Origin: Acidobacteriota bacterium
GTDB taxonomy: Bacteria > Acidobacteriota > Vicinamibacteria > Vicinamibacterales > UBA8438
DNA: 64,000 nucleotides
Reading direction: 5' to 3'
Assembly (NCBI GenBank): GCA_011523845.1
Contig: WTFV01000134.1
Location: 1 to 64,000, forward strand
Made by a program: the position numbers and the translations under genes. Positions 53,611-62,168 of the stretch are shown piece after piece (position 1 is the stretch's first letter; the number at the start of each line of letters is the position of its first letter). The notes beneath the pieces were generated by a model that was given only the letters and a program-made list of their open reading frames with translations, did not search any database and was not told the DNA's origin.

Positions 53611-53645
53611 AACGGCCCGACCCTCGCGAGGAGGGCCGGGCCGTT
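53611..53645. terminator. hairpin, duplicate of the terminator at 59111
   Basis: AACGGCCCG (53611-53619) and CGGGCCGTT (53637-53645) pair, with CCCTC/GAGGG inside. It terminates copy 8. Its sequence and the gene fragment after it parallel 59111-59250, so both came from one duplication. Confidence 0.7.
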
Positions 53646-53666
53646 CGACCCTCCGCGGTTCGCCGG

Positions 53667-53827
53667 CTACAGCCCCGGAACCATCGGGTGCGCGGCCGAC
53701 ATGTCCGCCTCGATGAGCCAGAGGCCGTCCGAGCGGCGCGGCGGTCCCAGCAGGCCAGGCCGTTCTCGCTCGCCTTCACGATGATCCGGTTGTTGTTGGC
53801 GCCCCAGCGGACAACGTGAACCGGCAG
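53667..53827 (-). pseudogene. decayed copy of the secreted gene at 59174-59731
   Basis: Two pieces remain. RSDGLWLIEADMSAAHPMV ends at a stop at 53667-53669 and matches the C-terminus of the 59174 gene. VVRWGANNNRIIVKASENG with LACWDR corresponds to its middle. Between them about 80 residues are missing and the reading frame differs. The flanking terminator is shared with the intact locus. Everything further upstream is lost. Confidence 0.8.
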
Positions 53828-53857
53828 GGCTGATCGGCCTCTGCGGGGTGTGTCATC

Positions 53858-54298
53858 ATGATGGTTCTGGCTCTCACATCTGCTCGGCGCCTTACAGTTG
53901 ACGCGACCCTGGCTTCCGGATCGCGACTGACCGCGTGCGCCGCGGCGTGGTGCGGCCTGCACTGCGCGCTCACGCCGTTCCTGGTCGTGGTCGCCCCCGC
54001 GCTCGCGCTCTCCGAGGGCGTCGAGCGAGCCGTTTGGGCCGGGACCGTTCTTAGCGGCGCGGTGATCCTCGTCCTGGGCCCGACCCGCAAGAACGCAGCC
54101 GTGGTTCTCACGCTTGCAGGAGGAGCCGCGCTCTGGGCAGCTTCCCTCGCCGGTTGGCTCGAGCCGCTGCCCGAGACCGCAACGTCCGCCGCCGGCAGCC
54201 TGACCCTCGCAGGCGCTCTCGTGCAGAGCGCCCGTGTCTGCCGGGCCGGCGAGTGCTCGGTATGCGCCAACGAGGAGCGCGCGGATCGAGGAGGCTGA
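53858..54298 (+). CDS. MerC-domain-like membrane protein
   Basis: This 146-residue protein has CGLHCALTPFLVVVAPALAL near residues 32-51, resembling the CxxxHC...P helix of MerC-like proteins, followed by two to three more hydrophobic stretches and cysteine pairs at the end (CRAGECSVC). MerC-like proteins move metal ions or sit in metal-related contexts; Zur lies 0.7 kb away. Two adjacent ATG codons occur; either could be the start. Confidence 0.62.
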   Translation: MMVLALTSARRLTVDATLASGSRLTACAAAWCGLHCALTPFLVVVAPALALSEGVERAVWAGTVLSGAVILVLGPTRKNAAVVLTLAGGAALWAASLAGWLEPLPETATSAAGSLTLAGALVQSARVCRAGECSVCANEERADRGG

Positions 54299-55021
54299 CG
54301 ACGGCCGCCCTCCGGTCGTCAGGGCAGGCCGCTCGCGCCACGGTCATTGGTTGGCGCCCGCAGGGTCGAAATGGTCCGCACGTGGGCCTTCGTGCATGTC
54401 TCGGCCTACCGTACCCACCGGACCTCACCCCACCGCGCCGCCGTCAGCACGACGAACGCGAAGCACCGAACTGCCCCGAGTTCTTCTTCGGGAGGCTGGA
54501 TTCCTTGTCAGACCTTCCAGATCTACGGAGCGGGCCAATCCGAAGCAGTGGATGCAGATCGGCCTGATGCCGGCGATCCGCGATTCCCCGGCGGACGAGT
54601 AGCGATGGTCTGTGCGCTCCTGGCGCGCTTCTTTGCTGGAGCGCCGCCGTCATCTTCGGGGTTACTGCCGCCACACCTGCTGCACAGCCGCGGGCGCTTG
54701 GGGAGCGCCAGCGCATAGCGCAGGCCGCAGGACTGACACCAGGCATAGGTCGGGGCGAGTCGGGACGGGCCGACGGCTGACATGGATGCAGATGAAGGTT
54801 TGCCCGCCGGCGCCCCCCTGTGTAGCGACTCCCTGCAAGGACTGATCCGAGCCCGAGCACGATGGGAACCGCGCCGCTCAGAGCTTCGAAGTCGACATCG
54901 ACCTGCTCGAGGACCCACGAAGTGAACGGGAAGGTCGTCTCAGACGCCCCCACCGGCGTCTGGATGCCCTTCGCGAACCGTACTTGTTCGCATCAGTGCT
55001 CACAGCCTTCCTCGTTTCCGC
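54299..55021. other. stretch without a supported gene, lower GC
   Basis: This 723-base gap holds short open frames on both strands. On the minus strand near 54600-54720 one has WCQSCGLRYAL and LCSRCGGSN, a possible zinc ribbon, and another near 54850-54950 reads FPFTSWVLEQVDVDFEALSG. Neither has a proper start or a recognisable whole domain, so both may be fragments of former genes. Confidence 0.5.
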
Positions 55022-55528
55022 CTACGCCGCCCCGACTTCTGCGCACTGTGCACACATGCCCTCGACCTCGACCGTGCGACGTGTCGCGACAAACCCGAGG
55101 ACGGCGGCATCCTCGGCAAGCAGTCCTCCGATCCGCGGGTCCTCGAGCTCGACCGACGCTCGGCAGCGGCTGCAGATGAAGAACAGGCAATCGTGGTCGC
55201 GCTCGGGATGGACGCACGGGACGTAGGCGTTCAGGCTTTCGATCCTGGAAACGAGGCCCTGCGCCGTCAGGAAATCAAGCGCCCGGTACACGGTCGGCGG
55301 TCCGACCGGACGCGAATCTCTGCGCGTGACCGATTCGATCAGTTCGTAGGCGCCCGTCGGCCGACCGCTCGCCCAAAGCAGTTCCAGGATACGTCTCCGC
55401 AGCGCTGTCATCTGTACGCCGCGCCCCCTGCAAATCGATACCGCGAGCGCGACCCGTTCGCGTGGGGAGTGCCGCCTGCGGCAATCCGGATCGGTGCAGG
55501 GCCGGGGTCGGGTCGGCGGTTTCGTCAT
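55022..55528 (-). CDS. zur: Zur-type Fur-family zinc regulator
   Basis: This 168-residue protein starts at 55528. After a His/Cys-bearing N-terminus come the winged helix (MTALRRRILELLWASGRPTG, YELIESVTRRDSRPVGPPTV, YRALDFLTAQGLVSRIES) and the dimerisation domain with two CxxC pairs (FICSRCRAS and GMCAQCAEV) that bind structural zinc. PPTVYRALDFL with RIESLNAYV is the Zur rather than Fur pattern. Zur represses zinc-uptake genes when zinc is plentiful. It is divergent from a dead folE. Confidence 0.9.
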   Translation of the reverse strand: MTKPPTRPRPCTDPDCRRRHSPRERVALAVSICRGRGVQMTALRRRILELLWASGRPTGAYELIESVTRRDSRPVGPPTVYRALDFLTAQGLVSRIESLNAYVPCVHPERDHDCLFFICSRCRASVELEDPRIGGLLAEDAAVLGFVATRRTVEVEGMCAQCAEVGAA

Positions 55529-55540
55529 CGCCTGTCTCAA

Positions 55541-55589
55541 CTTGCGACACAGACAAGCAACACTATAACATTGCAGTCTGTCTCGCAAG
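55541..55589. promoter_or_regulatory. 49-bp nested dyad, candidate Zur operator
   Basis: Between zur and folE lie arms CTTGCGA/TCGCAAG (55541-55547, 55583-55589) and CAGAC/GTCTG (55550-55554, 55576-55580), centred on 55565. The core is GCAACACTATAACATTGC (55557-55574), whose right half ATAACATTGC resembles a bacterial Zur box. It sits 13 bases upstream of the zur start and so could control both directions. Confidence 0.6.
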
Positions 55590-55619
55590 AGAGCGCCATC
55601 CGGGCGTGGCCCGACGTTG

Positions 55620-56193
55620 ATGAAAGGCCGGGATTTGGATAGTGCAGTCGTCGAGCACCGATCCTCGACCCCATCGCACACCGCGTCGGAAGCGCGGCGT
55701 CGGCCGCGCCGCGCCGAGGCGGCGGCCGCGGTTCGCACACTGATCGAGTGGGCCGGGGACGATCCCGACCGGGAGGAACTGAAGGGAACGCCCGAACGTG
55801 TCGTGCGGGCCTACGAGGAGTTCTTCGCCGGATATGCCGAAGACCCGGTCGCGCCCCATCCTGGGCAAGGCGCATATCGGTCACGTGCCGACAGACCGCG
55901 TCGTCGGGAGTTCCAAGCTGGCGCGCCTTGTCGAGGTGTTCGCCAAGCGGATGCAGATCCAGAAGGCCCTGACTGTCGCAGATCGCGGACACCATCCAGG
56001 AGGTGCTGGAGCCGCGCGGCGTCGGCGTCGTCATTGAGGCGGCGCACCAATGCGTGACCACACGCGGCATCCGCAAGCCGGGTGTCAGCATGGTCACCAG
56101 CCGCATGTTGGAGCATTTCGCGACGACTGCACCATGCGGCAAGAGTTCCTGTCGATAATCGGTAGCCACAGGAGCACTCTGCATGAGAGCTGA
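55620..56193 (+). pseudogene. folE: GTP cyclohydrolase I (folE) pseudogene
   Basis: Four collinear segments in different frames match Fol[21 protein letters not shown] and [12 protein letters not shown]; then [17 protein letters not shown] and [15 protein letters not shown]; then [18 protein letters not shown] and [14 protein letters not shown]; then [15 protein letters not shown] near the end. Roughly 50 residues that include the HCEHH zinc site are deleted, and three frame changes occur. The product cannot be active. FolE makes dihydroneopterin triphosphate for folate, and duplicates of it are often Zur-controlled. Confidence 0.85.
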
Positions 56194-56393
56194 ACGTACC
56201 GACCCGACGGCCCCCGCTTGTCGAACAGGCACCAGGCGCCGCATCCGGCAGGGCCAGAACGAGGACGCGCTCGTGCGCGCCTACCGGATGCTGGGGCTGA
56301 TCGGTCGAGCGAGGCTCTTCGACCGTTTTCGCGCCCGTTCCGGCACGTGCAGACGGCTCTTCGCTACGGGCCGGCCGATACACTGGAGGCACC

Positions 56394-59054
56394 ATGCACG
56401 CCTATCGATTCACAGCGTTTGCCGTATCGCTCCTGGTCGCCGTCGGCGTCCTCGAGACCCCCGTCCAAGCCCAGCCGCTCGTATCCGGCGAGGGTCGGGC
56501 GGCGCTCGGGGTGGCCCTGCGCGCCCTGAACAGCACGGGCGTCTTCCTGTCGATCGTGGCTCATCCCGACGACGAGAACAATGCGCTGCTGGCGCGTCTG
56601 TCGAAGGGAGAAGGCCACCGTACCGTGCTGCTCTCGGCAACACGCGGTGACGGAGGCCAGAACGAGATCGGCCCCGAGCTGTTCGATGCCCTGGCCGTTC
56701 TGCGGACCGAGGAGCTGCACGCGGCGCACCGCCTGGACGGCGCCGAGCAGTACTTCACGCGCGCCGTCGACTTCGGGTACTCGTTCAGCATCGAGGAGAC
56801 CTTCGAGCGGTGGGGGCGGGAGGAGATCCTGGGCGACTTCGTCCGGATGATGCGCACCATCCGCCCCGATGTCGTCTCCGCCATGTCGCCGGAGGGGCGC
56901 GGCGGCGGCCAGCATCACCAGGCGTCGGCGGTGCTTGCGCACGAGGCGTGGCGCGCCGCCGCGGATCCGGAACGCTTTCCGGAGCAGATCGCCGAAGGGC
57001 TGGCGCCCTGGCAGGCGCGGAAGTTCTACTACCGCGTCGGGTTCCCCTTCGGCATGGGTGTCGGTCCGCCGGGATTCCGTTTCCGGCCGGCGCGCGACGC
57101 GGACGTGACCACGGTCGATCTCGGTGGCTACGACCCGCTGCTCGGCGCGACCTGGGCGGAGATCGGCAGCCTCGCGCGCGGCATGCACAAGTGCCAGGGC
57201 ATGGGGCAGTTCGTCGCTCTGCCGTCCGGCTCGGCCGGCGGGCGCTACCGTCTCGCCGAGACGACCCTTGCGGACCACTCGGCGGCCGCCGACGCCTCGC
57301 TGTTCGACGGGGTGGATACCTCCATCGCAGGGCTCGCGCGCTTCGCCGGCGAAGACGCGCCGGCCGCGCTCGACCGCGGGCTGGCCGAGCTGGCGCGGCA
57401 GGCGCGCGCGGCGCTCGAGCGGTTCGCCGCCGAGGGAATGGCCGGCGCCCGCGAGCCGGCCGTCTCCGGTCTCGACGCAGTACGCGCCCTCAGAGGGAGC
57501 TTGCCGGCGATGGCGTTGACCGACGACGCCCGGCGCGAGATCGATCTCCGCCTGGAAACCAAGGAACGGCAGTTCGAGCGGGCCGCCGTACTGGTCCACG
57601 GTCTGCAGCTCGACGCGTTCGCGGATGACGGTGTGGTGACGCGCGGTCAGCCGGTCGGCGTGGCGCTGCGGGCCGCGAACCACGGCGGCGCGAACCTGGC
57701 CATCCACGGCGTCCGCGTTTCCGGTTTCGACGCCGCTTCCCGCTGCGACGCGGCGCCACTGGGTCCCGGCGGCGTGTACCTCTGCGAGCGCAACGTCCGG
57801 ATTCCGGTCGATGCCCGGCTCACGGACATCCACTGGAGCCACGTCGAGGGCGCCGACCGCTACGACTTCGAGCCGGACGTGCCTTTCGGGGCGCCGTTCA
57901 GGCCTACACCGTTCCGCGCGACCTTCGACGTGGAGCTGGACGGGACCCGCATCGCCGTCGACAGGCCGGTCCGCAACCGCTACGTCGACGACCTGTTCAC
58001 GGGCGAGAAGCGGATGGACCTGCAGGTCGTACCGCGATTCGCCGTCTCCATGACGCCCGAGATCGCCATCATCCCCGCCGATTCCGGGACCGCGCGCGAG
58101 GTTCGCGTCACGGTGACCAACACCGGGCCCGACGCGGCGGAAGGTTCCGTCGTCCTCGATCTGCCCGCGGGATGGAGTGCGGCTCCCGCGAGCGTGCCCG
58201 TGCGACTGTCGCGTGAAGACGAGTCGCGCACGGTGCGCTTCAGTGTGTCGGCGGATGGCGCCGCGGCAGGCGAATACCAGGTGGGTGCGACGGTCGAGAA
58301 CGGCAGCGAGCGGTTCACGCGCGGCTTCCAGGTGATCGAGTACCCGCACATCGAGCGGCGGCACATCGGCCGCCCGGCCGCCGGCAGGTTCAAGATCATC
58401 GACGTGGCCGTCGCGCCGGCCCTCGTGGTCGGCTACATCGAAGGGGTCGGAGATGCCGTGCCGCCGGCCATCGAGCAGCTCGGTGCGCACCTGGAGTTCA
58501 TCGACGCCGACGATCTGGCGTGGGGCGACCTGTCACGCTTCGACGTGATCGTCACCGGCGTGCGGGCGTACGAGCGGCGCCAGGATCTGCGCGCGAACAA
58601 CGATCGCCTGCTGGAGTACGTGGACGACGGAGGGACGGTCATCGTCCAGTACAACAAGTTCGAGTTCAACCAGGCGCAGTACGGCCCGTATCCCGCCGTG
58701 GTCAGCCGCAACCGGGTGACCGACGAGACCGCGGCCATCCGCATTCTCGCCAACGATCACCCTGTCTTCGCCTGGCCCAATCCGATCGGCCCGGCCACCT
58801 GGGAACAATGGGTGCAGGAGCGCGGGCTGTACTTCCTGGGGGAACGCGACGGGCGCTACGCCGATCTGGTCGAGCTGGAGGACACCTTCGAGTACAACCC
58901 GGGGTTGAAGCGGGGGGCGCTCGTGGAGGCGCAACCGGGCCGCGGACGCTGGATCTATGTCGGACTCGGGCTCTGGCGCCAGCTTCCCGCGGGCACGACG
59001 GGGGCGTACGCGTTGCTCGCCAACCTGCTCAGCCTGGGAGCCGGAGGGCGGTAG
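56394..59054 (+). CDS. exported PIG-L-family deacetylase with ThuA-like C-terminal domain
   Basis: This 886-residue protein has a signal peptide (1-26) and the PIG-L deacetylase domain with FLSIVAHPDDENN (zinc site AHPDDE, 56-61) and GGGQHHQASA (third ligand, about 177). A middle region has NEW3-like strands (VRVTVTNTGPDAAEGSVVLD). The last 220 residues resemble a class I glutamine-amidotransferase-like (ThuA) domain: FDVIVTGVRAYERR, LLEYVDDGGTVIVQYN. PIG-L enzymes deacetylate N-acetyl sugars such as GlcNAc lipids. This long exported form probably acts on environmental glycans. Confidence 0.87.
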   Translation: MHAYRFTAFAVSLLVAVGVLETPVQAQPLVSGEGRAALGVALRALNSTGVFLSIVAHPDDENNALLARLSKGEGHRTVLLSATRGDGGQNEIGPELFDALAVLRTEELHAAHRLDGAEQYFTRAVDFGYSFSIEETFERWGREEILGDFVRMMRTIRPDVVSAMSPEGRGGGQHHQASAVLAHEAWRAAADPERFPEQIAEGLAPWQARKFYYRVGFPFGMGVGPPGFRFRPARDADVTTVDLGGYDPLLGATWAEIGSLARGMHKCQGMGQFVALPSGSAGGRYRLAETTLADHSAAADASLFDGVDTSIAGLARFAGEDAPAALDRGLAELARQARAALERFAAEGMAGAREPAVSGLDAVRALRGSLPAMALTDDARREIDLRLETKERQFERAAVLVHGLQLDAFADDGVVTRGQPVGVALRAANHGGANLAIHGVRVSGFDAASRCDAAPLGPGGVYLCERNVRIPVDARLTDIHWSHVEGADRYDFEPDVPFGAPFRPTPFRATFDVELDGTRIAVDRPVRNRYVDDLFTGEKRMDLQVVPRFAVSMTPEIAIIPADSGTAREVRVTVTNTGPDAAEGSVVLDLPAGWSAAPASVPVRLSREDESRTVRFSVSADGAAAGEYQVGATVENGSERFTRGFQVIEYPHIERRHIGRPAAGRFKIIDVAVAPALVVGYIEGVGDAVPPAIEQLGAHLEFIDADDLAWGDLSRFDVIVTGVRAYERRQDLRANNDRLLEYVDDGGTVIVQYNKFEFNQAQYGPYPAVVSRNRVTDETAAIRILANDHPVFAWPNPIGPATWEQWVQERGLYFLGERDGRYADLVELEDTFEYNPGLKRGALVEAQPGRGRWIYVGLGLWRQLPAGTTGAYALLANLLSLGAGGR

Positions 59055-59110
59055 TCGGTCTTGGCACGACGTCGAGAGCCCAGGGTCGGCCCGGCAGGTG
59101 CGCAGAACGA

Positions 59111-59146
59111 AACGGCCCGGACCCTTGCGAGCAGGGCCGGGCCGTT
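59111..59146. terminator. bidirectional rho-independent terminator
   Basis: AACGGCCCGG and CCGGGCCGTT form a perfect 10-bp stem, with inner CCCT/AGGG pairing and TTTT on the + strand (59145-59148). It serves the PIG-L gene and the convergent gene at 59174. A near copy is at 53611. Confidence 0.85.
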
Positions 59147-59173
59147 TTCCCTCGCGCGGCCGAACCGGCGAGC

Positions 59174-59731
59174 TTACAGCCCCGGCACCATCAGGTGCGC
59201 GCTCGACGTGCCTGCCTCCATGAGCCAGAGGCCGTCCGACCGCCGCGACGCGGGCAGGCCGACCGTCTCGGCGGTCGCATTGGGGGTGGCGATCGTCATG
59301 TGCGGGTTGGCGCTCTCCTGGTCGCGACCGCTCAGCGAGTACCAGACGGTGCCGAACACCGCGAGGGCGCGTGTGCCGTCCGCCTCGGCGGCAGCCGCCA
59401 GCGCCCGGCGCTCGTCGGCGTCGGCGGCCTGGAATGCGAACATCCGGTTCTGCTCGAAGCGCGGGAGGTTCCCCTCCGCGGAGCACTGCACGGCGAAGGG
59501 CGGCGTGCCCGGTACGTCCGAGCGGTCCCAGCAGACCAGGCCGTTCTCGCTCTCCTTCACCACGATGCGGTTGTTGTTGTCGTCCCAGCGGACCACGCCG
59601 GCCCCGGCGCGGACACGCGGCGGAGCGGCCATCGTGGCCTTCGCGATCAGCTCCTCGTCGGAGGGTTGCGCCGCGGCGAGGGCGGGGGCGGCCAGCAGGG
59701 CCGCGACCACGAGCAGTAGACAGCGCTTCAT
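59174..59731 (-). CDS. small exported protein of unknown function
   Basis: The ATG at 59731 follows AAAGGAG. The 185 residues have a signal peptide to about 21, then EELIAKATMAAPPRV, VVRWDDNNNRIVVKESENGL, VCWDRSDVPGTPPFAVQC, LPRFEQNRMFAFQAADADER and SDGLWLMEAGTSSAHLMV at the end. Two cysteines occur, about 22 residues apart. I do not recognise the family. It is the last gene of a leftward group with an NHL propeller and copy 9. A fragment of a second copy lies at 53667. Confidence 0.75.
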   Translation of the reverse strand: MKRCLLLVVAALLAAPALAAAQPSDEELIAKATMAAPPRVRAGAGVVRWDDNNNRIVVKESENGLVCWDRSDVPGTPPFAVQCSAEGNLPRFEQNRMFAFQAADADERRALAAAAEADGTRALAVFGTVWYSLSGRDQESANPHMTIATPNATAETVGLPASRRSDGLWLMEAGTSSAHLMVPGL

Positions 59732-59796
59732 TGCAGGGTCTCCTTTCGATCGGTGGTTGCGATCAGTCCGGCCATCGTTCGAACGAGGTCGTTCCG

Positions 59797-60840
59797 TTAC
59801 GGCCTCACGCGCACGTACTTCTGGAGGTTCCGCGGCCGCGGCTCGCCGCCGTAGATGTTGCCCGCAGCGTCCACCGCCACGAACTCCGCCCCGTTGCCGG
59901 CGACCTCGCGCGGGTCGCCCCAGACGAAGGGAATGAATTCGTCGACCCAGCCGGTGCGGGCGTCGCCGATGCGGATACCCAGCTCCCAGCCCGGGTTCTG
60001 CACATCGTCCGACTCCGAGTCGGCGACGTAGACGCGGCCGTGGGCGTCGAAGGTGATGCCGCTCGGGCGGCCGAACTGCGTCCACTGCGCCAGGAAGTTG
60101 CCCTCCTGGTCGAAGATCTGCACGCGGTTGTTCGAGCGGTCGGCGATGAACAAGCGGCCGTCGTTGTCGATGGCGATGCCGTGCAGGGTGCGGAACTCGC
60201 CCGGCGCGTAGCCGGTCGTGCCCCACTCCTTCAGGAAGTTGCCCTCGGCGTCGAACTTGACCACGCGGTTGTTGGTGTTGTCGGCGTGGCCGTCGGCGAC
60301 GAAGATGCTGCCGTCGTCCGCCACGACGACGTCGGACGGCGCATTGAAGTGGTTCGGCCCGTCGCCGGGCTCGCCGGGCGTGCCGAGCACCATGAGGACC
60401 TCGCCGGTCGGGCTGAACTTGACCACCGAGTGGCCGCGGTCGCCGCCTTCCGGCGTGCGCGCCTCGCTCACCGCGTCGGTCACCCAGACGTTGCCGTCCG
60501 GGTCGACGTCGATGCCGTGCGGCCAGATGAACATGCCGCCGCCGAAGCTCTCGACCGCGGTGCCGTCGGGCGCGAACTTGATGACCGAATCCAGATCCGA
60601 CTCCAGGCACTCCCACCCGAAGCGTTCCGGCCCCGCGTCGCAACGCAGTATGGCCCAGATGTGCTCGCCGTCGTTGTCCACGGTCGCGTCCCCGACCGCG
60701 CCGACGATGCGGCCGTCCGAGAACTTCGCCCAGCCGTCGACCAGGCGATAGGGGTTGGGATACGGTTGGCCGACCATGGCGGTCAGCCCTATCCCAAGGG
60801 CGAGGGCAACCGTGATCCCCAGGTTGATTTTTCTCAGCAT
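59797..60840 (-). CDS. exported NHL-repeat protein (peptidyl-amidating-lyase-like)
   Basis: The start is placed at the ATG at 60840, with GGGAG eight bases upstream; a GTG nine bases earlier is less likely. The 347 residues have a signal anchor (about 5-22) and about six NHL blades: GIDVDPDGNVWVTDAVSE, DVVVADDGSIFVADGHADN, GIAIDNDGRLFIADRSNNR, GITFDAHGRVYVADSESDD. This layout resembles the peptidyl-alpha-hydroxyglycine lyase. Its metal-site residues were not verified. Confidence 0.83.
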   Translation of the reverse strand: MLRKINLGITVALALGIGLTAMVGQPYPNPYRLVDGWAKFSDGRIVGAVGDATVDNDGEHIWAILRCDAGPERFGWECLESDLDSVIKFAPDGTAVESFGGGMFIWPHGIDVDPDGNVWVTDAVSEARTPEGGDRGHSVVKFSPTGEVLMVLGTPGEPGDGPNHFNAPSDVVVADDGSIFVADGHADNTNNRVVKFDAEGNFLKEWGTTGYAPGEFRTLHGIAIDNDGRLFIADRSNNRVQIFDQEGNFLAQWTQFGRPSGITFDAHGRVYVADSESDDVQNPGWELGIRIGDARTGWVDEFIPFVWGDPREVAGNGAEFVAVDAAGNIYGGEPRPRNLQKYVRVRP

Positions 60841-60982
60841 GATTTGCACTCCCGCACAAACGGCACGAACGCTGTTGCGCAGTCCGCTTTCTTCCGCAAC
60901 CGCGCCTTCTCGTCCGTAGCCTCGCTATTATTCCCTCCTTGAATCCTCCCGATTACTTCATCCTCCTTCCTGAATCCTCCGA

Positions 60983-61963
60983 CTACTTCCTCTCCTGTGC
61001 CCGCTCGCCGCTCAGCGAGTTCGGCACGGCGTAGTTCCCCTCGTGGCAGGCGTACTCGTACTGCAGGTACGCGTTGTCGCGCTTGTAGTTGAAGGCCACC
61101 GTCCACGGCGCGGTGTAGGTCTCGGGATCGTCCACCCGCAACTCGTAGCGCAACGTGTCGGCGTCGAGCAGGGTGAAGCGCTCGACGACGTGGCGCGCCT
61201 CGGTCTGGGGCGCTCGCGAGCCGGGGCCGCGCTGGTTCGCGACCGCCTTGAAGTTGCGCGACTCGACGACCAGGGTGTTACCCTCCCAGCGCGCCCGCGG
61301 GTCGCCGTTCCACAACGCGATACCGTCGTCGATGTGCGCGCCGGCGTCGATCGGGACGATGCGCGCATTGTGAATCATCTCGCTCAGGATGACGACGTGA
61401 TTCGGCGTGTGGAAGAACATCTTCCCGTTGTTGTACGCCGTCGGCATCATGATGCCGTAGGTGCCGCGCGAGATGCAGCGGTCGCCGGTCTCCATCGTCG
61501 AGTACGAGTCGTGCAGGTGCTCGCGGTGCCAGGCGACGCTCTCGGCCGCCTTCGGCGTCATGGCCGGCATCCTGCCGCTGGCCGGCTCGATGAGCAGCGC
61601 CGGCGCGTCGACCCCGGCCGGCTCCTTCCAGAACCAGTCGAACCAGTAGTTGGCGTAGGCGCCGACGCCGCGGCTGTTCTCGTGCCCCTGCCAGGTGACC
61701 GCCTTGCGCGCGTCCGACCGCTCCTGCACCAGGGCGTCGATCTCTTCCTGCGAAACGTCCTGTCCGGCCAGCGCGTCCGGCAGCTCGAGCGGGATGTGGG
61801 CCGAGCCGACGTTGTTCCAGGTGCCGTTCAGATCGGGCTGCCCGTCGGCGAGGCGGGGCGGATCGAAGCCGTCGCCGTCCTGGGCGTGGACCGGCGCCGA
61901 GACGCCGCCGGCCAGGGCGAGTACCAGCGCGGTCAGGGTGAACGCGACGATGGATCGAGCCAT
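60983..61963 (-). CDS. two-cysteine secreted family protein, copy 9
   Basis: This 326-residue copy starts at 61963 after GAGGG, with a signal peptide of about 27. QPDLNGTWNNVGSAHIPLEL, ENSRGVGAYANYWFDWFWKE, GRMPAMTPKAAESVA, ARWEGNTLVVESRNFK, VVERFTLLDADTLRYEL, TYTAPWTVAFNYKRDNAYL and EYACHEGNYAVPNSLSGER show the family. The cysteines are in GDRCISRG and YACHEG. It pairs with copy 7 as a sub-branch and lies upstream of an NHL propeller gene on the same strand. Confidence 0.78.
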   Translation of the reverse strand: MARSIVAFTLTALVLALAGGVSAPVHAQDGDGFDPPRLADGQPDLNGTWNNVGSAHIPLELPDALAGQDVSQEEIDALVQERSDARKAVTWQGHENSRGVGAYANYWFDWFWKEPAGVDAPALLIEPASGRMPAMTPKAAESVAWHREHLHDSYSTMETGDRCISRGTYGIMMPTAYNNGKMFFHTPNHVVILSEMIHNARIVPIDAGAHIDDGIALWNGDPRARWEGNTLVVESRNFKAVANQRGPGSRAPQTEARHVVERFTLLDADTLRYELRVDDPETYTAPWTVAFNYKRDNAYLQYEYACHEGNYAVPNSLSGERAQERK

Positions 61964-62168
61964 GATGAACCCTCGCTTTCCCGCTGATGATACCAATTGA
62001 TGCATTTCGCACTCGCAGGCCGCCGGGGGATGGGGGCGATCGAGCCGGACCTGGCGGACGATCCGGCCCTGGCTCAGGGCCGGCCAGGCAGCGAACCCCC
62101 GGTTCCCTCTCCGGCGGGCGACTGCTTGACGAAACCGGCTTCGGATTCTCTGCTGGGAAGCGGACGGA

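Noticed and set aside
54523..54918. Possible zinc-ribbon protein on the minus strand
   Set aside because: Two CxxC pairs are present, but the rest has no family resemblance, start or ribosome site; noted only in the gap description.
60904..60990. Pyrimidine-rich direct repeats (CTTCCTGAATCCTCC)
   Set aside because: Short and imperfect, within the spacer before an NHL gene; no clear role, and too few units to call a repeat array.
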